From NCBI GenBank assembly GCA_021521415.1, contig JAIQDT010000226.1, positions 62,001 through 126,000 on the forward strand: a DNA stretch of 64,000 bases. Reading direction: 5' to 3'. The notes below the pieces were generated by a model. It saw only the letters and a program-made list of their open reading frames with translations, was not told where the DNA came from and ran no database searches. The number at the start of each line of letters is the position of its first letter. Within the stretch, counting starts at the first letter, position 1. The position numbers and the translations under genes were made by a program. This document shows, piece after piece, positions 56,894 to 64,000 of this stretch. The stretch comes from Bidens hawaiensis. Taxonomy: Eukaryota > Streptophyta > Magnoliopsida > Asterales > Asteraceae.

Positions 56894-57372
56894 TGTAGGT
56901 TCCTGGACGGATCGTACACGGGATGTCGCTATCTGCGCAGGTGCGGAATCCCTGCGTAGTTAGATACGAGCGTAGAATACGTATAAATCAAACACACGAG
57001 CAATAACCGAAACACGTTATATTGATAACACGAACACGTGACACGAGGTCACTATTACAGACTGACTTGTAAACACGTAACTCGCTAACCCTCGAACTCA
57101 CGAACTCTCGATCTAATGAACACTTACAAACTGTTACAGTGAACAGTTTATATAAGCACGACAACTTCGCCTCAGGCGAAGTTGTCTATAACTTCGCTTG
57201 TTCAACAAGTTCGCCTGAGCGAACTTGTTGACAACTTCGCTTGTTTGACAAGTTCGCCTAAGCGAACTTGTTGACAACTTCGCACATACAAAAACATAAT
57301 CATAAACATAATTACATTACAGACTCGATTACAAATGCTAGACTATGAACTACTGACACACATGTACCAACA
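56894..57372 (-). repeat. 5' LTR of Copia-5
   Basis: 479 bp, no difference found from 35632-36110. TATA box TTATATAA at 57148-57155. The hairpin cluster occupies 57161-57285, directly upstream of the TATA in element sense. Confidence 0.95.
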
Positions 57373-58390
57373 CAAAGTTAAAATTAAAGCATGTGAAAAA
57401 GATGTTAAAAGCTTAAAAACTAAACTTGCTGAGAAAATTGAAGTTATTGATCTTAGTTATGAGGTTTTAGAAGAAAAGACTAAACTGATTGCTGAACGTG
57501 AAAAGCAGATTGCTGACCACCAGGTGAAAGTGGTGGAACTGAACCGAAAACTGGAACAGTTCCGAAATTCCTCAGCTATTCTTGATCACCTTGTTAGTGA
57601 TCAAGGTACCTCTACAAAGAGAGGAGGAATTGGTTATCACGAGGTTCCACCACCGTATAACCATAATTACACTTTTAACCCTAGTGTACAGAAATCTGCT
57701 GATTTTGAAGTTCCTCAGACAGTTCCTATCAAGGTTATAAGTAAAGATTCAAGTGTTAGTAGTGGCGAAACGAGTTCGCCTGTTTCAAGTGTAAATATTT
57801 CTGTTACGAGTCCAGTCTCATCGGATTCGGATAAGTTGTCCGAATCGGATAAGACAAAAGAGAAGGTAGTGTTACCCACTGGTGGAGATAAAGATAAAAC
57901 TTCTAAAAAGAGTACTCCACTCAACCCGTACGTCCCACCTTATGTGAGACGAACGGCTGGTAACAATGCCTCTACATCCAAAACAACATTTGAAAAGAAA
58001 ATGGAGTATAGGTGTTGTTTTCGGTGTAATAAGGTAGGACATCTTGTTGCAGATTGTCCTCTGACGCCGAAATTCAGAGGTGGGAGGCCTATTAAAACTG
58101 AACATAAGTCTACTGGTAATTTTAATACTGTTAAAAATGAAAACCCTTTAAAGTTTCAAAATATAACTAATTCAGGTTTTCACAGAAACAAACCTCAGTT
58201 TTACAATGCTAATCACCAAACCGTAAGATATAATACTTTCAATACACATAGGTTTGGAAGGCCTCACATTCAATCTCCAATGAGATTTCCTACTAGGACT
58301 GACAGGAATTATTCAAATGCTAACTTCGGAAAGCAGAAGTACGGGATGTATAGATCCAAGACCAATTGGTCTTGGGTCCCTAGATTCTAA
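57373..58390 (+). pseudogene. Gag of Copia-4, C-terminal part
   Basis: Continues the frame broken at 35631. It begins with the duplicated CAAAG, then KIKACEKDVKSLKTKLAEK (coiled coil), a Ser/Thr-rich stretch, the second knuckle CFRCNKVGHLVADC (about 58013-58055) and an Asn/Arg/His-rich tail, ending KTNWSWVPRF at 58390. Open throughout. It matches Copia-5 Gag from residue about 545 on. Confidence 0.9.
58356..58375 (+). other. 20-bp perfect palindrome at Copia-4 gag-pol junction
   Basis: CCAAGACCAATTGGTCTTGG, same as in Copia-5 and at the same place, 12 bases before the gag stop codon. Confidence 0.8.
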
Positions 58391-60382
58391 TCATTTGCTT
58401 TATTGTGCAGGAACAGTTGAACAGGGTTGCCCACAGTCTTTGGATTGTAGATAGCGGCTGTTCCCGGCACATGACGGGCAACAAATACTTGTTGCACGAC
58501 TTAAAACCTGTTCAGGGAGCCAGAGTTAGTTTTGCTGGTGAAAGTGGAGGAAGAATTACTGGGAAAGGAACGGTGTCCAATGGGAAGATGACACTTGAGA
58601 ATGTAAATTTTGTGGAAGAGCTGAAGCACAATCTGCTGAGTGTGTCGCAGATTTGTGATAAGGAGTATACTGTTCACTTCACAAAGAATGAGGCGATCGT
58701 GTTGAAGCCTGGTTTTCAGATACCAGAAGAGTGGATAGTGATGACAGCTCCACGTGATACAAATACGTATGTGATGGATATGAGGTCTACTGAAATGGCC
58801 TTGGGAGAATCATGTTTGTTGACGAAGGCAAGCGAATCAGAATCCGAACTATGGCACAGGAGAATGGGGCACATTCATCTTCGGAAGATAAACCACATTG
58901 TCAAAAATGGGCTTGTGATGGGCGTTCCCTTGAAAAGTTTTAACTTTGAAGACAAATGTATTACATGCAAGAAGGGAAAGCAACACAAGAAATCCCATCT
59001 CACCAAGAAGGTCAACTCAATTGCCAGTACTCTAGAACTGCTTCACATGGATCTCTTCGGTCCAGTGAATGTAAAAAGTCTAGGAGGTACTTCTTACTGC
59101 TTGGTGATCACTGATGACTACTCGCGATACTCGTGGGTATATTTTCTGAAATCGAAAGATGAGACGGCTCAAATGGTGAAGAGTTTGATTACTTAAGTTG
59201 AGAACGTCATGAGTAAAACAGTTAATTTCATCAGAAGTGACAATGGGACAGAGTTCAAGAATTTTGAAATGGAGATCTTCTGTCTTCAGAAAGGAATTGA
59301 ACATCAATACAGCGCTCCGTATACTCCGCAACAGAATGGAGTGGCTGAAAGGAAGAACCGAACTTTAATTGAAGGAGCCAGGACTATGCTGGCAGATTCG
59401 AAGCTTCCTGTGATGTTCTGGGCTGAAGCAGTCGCTACAGCCTGCTATGTTCTGAATAGAGTGTTAACCGTTAAGAGACTTGGTAAAACTTGCTACGAGC
59501 TTATGCATGGAAGGAAGCCCAACTTGAGTGGTCTTGAACCATTCGGGTCTCCTTGTTCGATCTTGAAGACAAATTCGAAATTTGGTGAAGTAGCCGATGA
59601 AGGAATCTTAGTCGGTTATGTTGTTGGGACTCCCAACAGGCGTGTCTTCAATACTTCGACTTGCAAGGTGGAGGTGGTATGTAACACTGACATCACAACT
59701 TACCAACCGCCAAAACCAAGCAATGGACCTGCTGAGCTTTTCGACTATGTTAAGCTTTTTAAGTCGTTTAACGTACCGGATTTGGAGATTTCTGAAGAGG
59801 AAGAAAGAGCTGCGACGAAGATGATACTAGATGAGGAAGAAAATCTATTGCAAAGACAGCAGATTGAAAAATGTCAACCTTCCTCATCAAACACTATCGG
59901 TACCCCTGCTGCCTCAACTGAAGAAGAATTTATCAATCCTTTTCACTCTCAGCATGAAACAACCATTGATGAGATCTCTTCTAATTTGGAAGATAATCTG
60001 CATGTCGGTTCTGTTCCGACCACGAGAATTCATAAAGATCACCCTTTGAACAATGTGATTGGTGATGTGTCCTCAGGTGTACAAACGAAAAGCAGCTTGA
60101 ATGAACACACCTGTGTTTATACAAGCATTAAGGAGACAGGAATAATCAATGAATGCCTGTATACCTGCTTTATAAGCCAAATTGAACCGAAAAATTATCA
60201 AATGGCTTTAAAGGACAGCTCGTGGGTCGAGGCCATGCAAGAAGAGTTGGCTCAATTCGAGAAATGGAAGTTTGGACTTTGGTTGAAAAACCAAGGAATG
60301 TGCATGCTATTGGCACAAAATGGGTGTTCAAGTGCAAGAGAGATGAAAAGGGGATCATTATAAGAAACAAGGCGAGGTTGGT
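58391..60382 (+). pseudogene. Protease, integrase and RT start of Copia-4, broken
   Basis: Protease IVDSGCSRHMTG, zinc segment LWHRRMGHIHLRKI and core MDLFGPVNVKS..ITDDYSRYSW run to a TAA at 59194 (Lys in Copia-5). The frame resumes at once (VENVMSKTVNFIRSDNGTEFKN) and is open through PQQNGVAERKNRT and the acidic linker to EELAQFEKW, where loss of one base near 60262 shifts the frame. It then reaches the LTR-derived insert. Pol starts in the -1 frame relative to gag, as in Copia-5. Confidence 0.88.
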
Positions 60383-60613
60383 CATTTTAGGTTTTGGTTG
60401 ATCGAGTTCAGTTACGTGTGAGTCTATTGACGTGAGTCTGTAAGCATCTCGGTTTGAGTTATCAATATAACGTGTGGTTGTTCGTATTGTGTGTACGTGT
60501 GTTCGTGAGCTAATATTCTACGTCCGTAACGATCTACACAGGGATTCCGCACCTGTGTATATCGGGATATCTCGTGTAAGATCCGTCCAGGAACCTACAA
60601 TTGGTATCAGAGC
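60383..60613 (+). repeat. R-U5-PBS segment of the Copia-4 LTR inserted in RT
   Basis: 231 bp matching 33224-33454 with one difference seen (60438 region, G for A). It starts where transcription of the LTR is expected to start and ends at the last base of the primer-binding site TGGTATCAGAGC. RT homology is broken between NKARLV and VKGFNQQEG with about one base lost and no target-site duplication. GTTGGT is shared by both sequences at the left join. Confidence 0.88.
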
Positions 60614-61908
60614 GTTAAAGGATTTAATCAGCAAGAGGGGATAGACTATCATGAGGTGTTCGCTCCGGTGGCCAGGTTGGAAGCGATACGATTGTTTTTG
60701 GCGTTTGCTGCGTTCAAGAAGATGAAAGTGTTTTAGTTGGACGTGAAGAGTGCGTTCCTCAATGGGAAAGTGGATGAGGTTGTGTATGTTGAGCAACCTC
60801 CGGGTTTTCCTGACCCAGACTTTCCTGATCACGTATACAAGTTGAGCAAGGCGCTGTATGGATTACATCAGGCACCTCGTGCCTGGTATTCAACGTTATC
60901 GGACTACTTGCTAGAAAATGGTTTTGAAAGGGGTTTGATCGACAGTACTTTGTTTGTGAAGAGAGAAGGAAGTGACTTCCTGCTAGTTCAAGTCTACGTG
61001 GATGACATCATATTTGCTGCATCAAGAGTCTCCATGTGTCAGGATTTTGAGGCCGTTATGAAGAAAAGATTCGAGATGAGTGCCATGGGTGAACTAACGT
61101 TCTTTTTAGGTTTGCAGGTTGATCAAAAGAAGGATGGAATGTTCATTCATCAAACAAAATATGTTCATGATGTCCTCAAGCGTTTCAAGATGGAGGACTC
61201 TTCTCCATTTGACACTCCAATTTGCGTCAACCACAAGTTGGGAGCTGAAATTGACGGTGACGCAGATGTGGACCCAACTCTGTATCGGGCTATAATAGGT
61301 TCTTTGATGTATTTAACTGCTTCTAGGCCTGATATAATGTTTTCTGTTTGTCTTTGTGCTCGTTTTCAGGCAAACCCAAAGGAATCTCACATGAAGGGTG
61401 TGAAGAGGATTTTGAGGTATCTCAAAGGCAAGCCGAAGCTAGGGTTGTGGTACCCGAAGGGAGGAGACGTAGAACTGGTAGCATATACAGATTCTGATTA
61501 TGGAGGATGCAATCAGAGTCGGAATTCGACAACAGGAGGTTGTCAGTTTCTTGGTGGAATATTGGTTTCATGGCAGTGCAAGAAACAGACGTCAGTCGCA
61601 ATCTCAACATGCGAAGCTGAATATATGGCAGCATCCAACTGCTGTTCTCAGGTTTTGTGGATTCAGCAACAATTGCGCGACTATGGTCTGAATTTCTTAC
61701 TCACTTCTATTTTAATTGATAACACTGCTGCCATCTCAGTAATTAACAATCCCGTGAAGCATAGTAAAACGAAACATATTGACATTCGTCATCACTTCAT
61801 ACGGGATTGTGCTGAGAAGAAACTGATCAAGGTCGAAAAGGTCGATACGCTGGAAAATTACGCTGATTTATTTACAAAAGCGTTGATAAATACAGATTTC
61901 AAAACCTA
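60614..61908 (+). pseudogene. RT and RNase H of Copia-4, broken
   Basis: Resumes at KGFNQQEGIDYHEVFAPVARLEAIRLFLAF. A TAG at 60734 replaces Gln in VFQLDVKS. Then it is open for 390 codons: SAFLNGKVDEVVYVEQPPGF, LVQVYVDDIIFAAS (YVDD intact), LMYLTASRPDIMF, RNase H YTDSDYGGC and STCEAEYMAAS, KHIDIRHHFIRDC. The last residues are shifted (FTKALINTDFKT instead of FTKAFDKSIFQN), so the end is altered. Not functional because of the upstream breaks. Confidence 0.88.
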
Positions 61909-61956
61909 ATTGAGCTAAACGGGATGATCAATCCCGAGTAACCATGTTTTTGTGTT

Positions 61957-61960
<4 letters not shown>

Positions 61961-62001
<41 letters not shown>
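61961..62001 (+). repeat. 41-base poly(A) run after Copia-4 pol
   Basis: Uninterrupted A run about 30 bases after the normal end of pol. Copia-5 has 28 bases at the same place. Length differences are expected for a homopolymer. Confidence 0.85.
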
Positions 62002-62002
<1 letters not shown>

Positions 62003-63692
62003 ATCACGATTGCTCAAAATTAGTCGGTTACCTCAGATTGATGGACATATCCTCGGATATGTTTTGGTCCTCGTTTCTACTTAGAGAGTGAGGGTCGCCA
62101 TTAACCAGATGACTGAAAGTGACCGGGGCGATTATGATGTGTTTTCTTTTTGTCGCTGAAAATTAGTCGGTCATACATAGTTAGAAGGACACATACTTGT
62201 ATGTGGTCGGTCCAGTTGATCCATTGGATCATCAGGATTGCCGTTTACCTGAAGACTTTAACGTGATCGGGGTGACTGAAGTCAAAATTTTTTTTTAGGG
62301 AAATTAAATTACTTTTCAAGTCTAATACTTCGTAAGAAGTTCTTTGCTATGTTTAACAGAAAATTGATCCAACCTTGGAAAATGATATATATACTAACTT
62401 TGTGTGCTTAACTGTTGAAGTTATTAGGCTTAAAAGGCTTTAGGACAATCATTGTATGTCATGGTAACTTTTTATGGTTCGTAAAAGTAGATGTGATACA
62501 AATTAAAGTTTACTTGATTTTATGTGGAAACTACTTAAGAGTTTTGCGTGTCTTCATGTATATCTTTCCGAATGATAGGCAGAAAAGTGATTACCCAGTC
62601 ATACACGAGCCCGTAAGTGTTCTGATTCCCGTGAAGAAAGCGTTTCAAGACACTGCAGTGATCCAGATTCGGGACTTGCAGTTAATTATTACTCTGAAGT
62701 CTATAAGTATGTTTAAAAAAAAAAATAGTACTTATGAAGTTATTGTAACATTAGAGAGTTCAAGATATCGAGACTTCTCAATCATGGAGTAAGAATGAAT
62801 ACGGGATCCAGACATAGAATACTTACAAATTAATCAGACACTATGGGTCGAAGTCAATTCGGGGTGACTTGGGGAAAGCCAAATACGCTTTGAGGATAGA
62901 TAGGAGGCATCAATATTTCTGAGTAGTTGCCCACTTAAATTTTAAGGATTAATTGAACCTAACTCGTATCACAGAAACGATGAAAACCATCTTAAGTATA
63001 TTACCTGCTTACAACCTGTCTCTATATGTCATAATACAGCTAAAAACGGATCTATGTAACAGTCACGTAGTTAGTATGATTCCTGTTGGGATCTTTTCTA
63101 AAACGTGGTGTTCCTGACTAGACTGAAATTTGATCCCTTATTTGTTAAATTTTTATAAGTTTTTCCTATTTTTGTAGTTGTATTATTTTATAACTGGTTA
63201 CTTAGACATGATCATATTTGTTTAACTCTTTTTGGAAGTTTCAAATGTTAATTGCAAAATGTTCAAACTTAAAGGTTTGATTTTGAAATTATAGGCGAAG
63301 TTCTTGAATCAGGCGAACTTATGCTTAACTTCGCCTAGGCGAAGTTATCCGTAACTTCGCCTGAACTACACTGACCCTATATAAGGTTTTTTAAACAGTG
63401 ATTTTCATTATTTTCAAAGTATCAGCGAACTTAAGCTCCGAATTTTCCGGCGAACTTAAGAATTCTCCGGCGAACTTGTTTTCTATTCCGATTTCGATCT
63501 TCGTTTCCAGTTTCGATTATCACTTGAGGGTACTTGTTGTCGATATACATCACTAACATGTTCATTCATAGACGTTTTTACCCAGTTCGAGACCTCGGGT
63601 CGTCGGACCTTCAAAACCGAGTTTTTTTTCAAACTTGTGTTACGTGTTCATGGACGAACTTTTCGTCTTAATAACATTATTATGTTGTGTTC
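62002..63692 (+). other. Post-pol spacer of Copia-4
   Basis: Non-coding. It aligns with Copia-5 on both sides of Tekay-1: 62002-63128 with 49233-50357 and 63129-63680 with 39370-39930, thereby showing the unoccupied Tekay-1 site. GCGAAGTT motifs cluster at 63293-63475. Short open frames are by-products. Confidence 0.75.
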
Positions 63693-64000
63693 ATGATCGA
63701 TGCGCTGAAGGAACTTGATGATGACATGTTCAGCGACGATGTATTATTTGATGAAGATGTTCTGCCAATCAGTGAGATTGAAAAGATTGGTGCAGAAATT
63801 ATTGTTGAGGATGTGATAGAGGAAGGAGAGATTGTATAAGAAAATGTCGAACACGAGATCCCTGAGGTTGAGAAAGCCGATGTGAGGGCTGAGATGGATG
63901 AGACTACTGAGTGGGAGGAGCAGCCTAGGTGGAAGGAAGGCTGTGCTCATTGGTTTATCAAGACCAAGAAGCCTGCTGTTCCAGCCATGTTCAAGAAGAG
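63693..64000 (+). pseudogene. Accessory ORF of Copia-4, internally deleted
   Basis: Begins in the middle of the accessory ORF (IDALKELDDDMF, VLPISEIEKIGAEIIVEDVIEEGEIV). It has TAA at 63837 and runs on through EWEEQPRWKEGCAHWFIKTKKPAVPAMFKK to the window end. Compared with Copia-5, about 2.25 kb (N-domain, linker and coiled coil) is missing. The join at GATCGA/T shares GATCG with both sides. Confidence 0.82.

Larger units (their letters stand above)
35632..57372 (-). mobile_element. Copia-5: Sirevirus-like element, full length, split by Tekay-1
   Basis: Two 479-bp LTRs in which I find no difference, flanked by CAAAG. Minus-strand order: 5' LTR, primer site, leader, gag, pol, post-pol spacer (with Tekay-1 inside), accessory ORF, polypurine tract, 3' LTR. 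Without Tekay-1 the element is about 12.4 kb. Pol is intact; gag has one stop; the accessory ORF has one frameshift and one stop. Confidence 0.93.
32973..64000 (+). mobile_element. Copia-4: outer Sirevirus-like element, host of the nested insertions
   Basis: 5' LTR 32973-33440, primer site, leader, gag (34005-35631 and 57373-58390), pol (58391-61905), post-pol spacer and accessory ORF (63693 onward). The 3' LTR lies beyond the window. It is interrupted in gag by Copia-5 (35632-57372). Its own coding region, without the insertion, has one gag stop, two pol stops, frameshifts and a 231-bp LTR-derived insert in RT, so it is dead. Confidence 0.88.

Noticed and set aside
58384..58412. Splice acceptor (TTATTGTGCAG) at the start of Copia-4 pol
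   Set aside because: Copia-5 has TGCTGG at the same place, so the AG is not conserved, and no partner donor was found.
60383..60613. Solo LTR in the RT gene
   Set aside because: It lacks the whole U3, includes the primer-binding site and has no target-site duplication.

Overview
The window is plant nuclear DNA made almost entirely of LTR retrotransposons. I found no host gene, rRNA, tRNA or CRISPR array. The plant assignment rests on three things: Ty1/copia elements of the Sirevirus (SIRE/Maximus) type primed by initiator tRNA-Met, a chromodomain Ty3/gypsy element of the Tekay/Del type, and a Ty3/gypsy Tat-type element with a second RNase H domain. The accessory ORF family and the overall mix resemble composite (Asteraceae) genomes, but family and genus are inference.

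Layout, with my own labels. 1-2548 (+): 3' end of Copia-1, a post-pol accessory ORF joined directly to its 3' LTR. 2577-13330 (-): Tat-1, a decayed Tat-type element with an antisense, probably intron-containing ORF near its 3' LTR. 13331-19597: a mosaic of a gag fragment, a minus-strand LTR carrying GCGAAGTT repeats, a Copia 3' end, and the 3' end plus LTR of Tekay-2. 19761-27635 (-): Copia-2, decayed. 27639-32972 (+): Copia-3, decayed, with the integrase core missing. 32973-64000 and beyond (+): Copia-4, split in its gag gene by Copia-5 (35632-57372, -), which is itself split after pol by Tekay-1 (39931-49227, +).

The three-level nest is well supported. Copia-5 has two 479-bp LTRs with no difference seen and a CAAAG target-site duplication. 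Tekay-1 has two 2301-bp LTRs with two substitutions seen and a TCAAA duplication. For both insertions the uninterrupted sequence can be read in the sister copy inside the same window. Tekay-1 keeps one open 1488-codon gag-pol-chromodomain frame and is the only plausibly autonomous element. Copia-5 has an intact pol frame but a broken gag and a broken accessory ORF.

The most unusual signals are: (1) a 231-bp R-U5-PBS piece of Copia-4's own LTR inside its reverse transcriptase region, matching the extent of strong-stop cDNA; (2) dense family-specific short motifs, GCGAAGTT/GCGAACTT in Copia-1/4/5, GCCGAGAAC in Copia-2 and GGATCC in Tat-1, with the Copia motifs forming perfect hairpins just upstream of the TATA box; (3) stem-loops with compensatory changes in the Tekay-1 LTR; (4) a perfect 20-bp palindrome at the gag-pol junction of Copia-4 and Copia-5; (5) a large accessory ORF of unknown function in the envelope position, present in three independently damaged copies.
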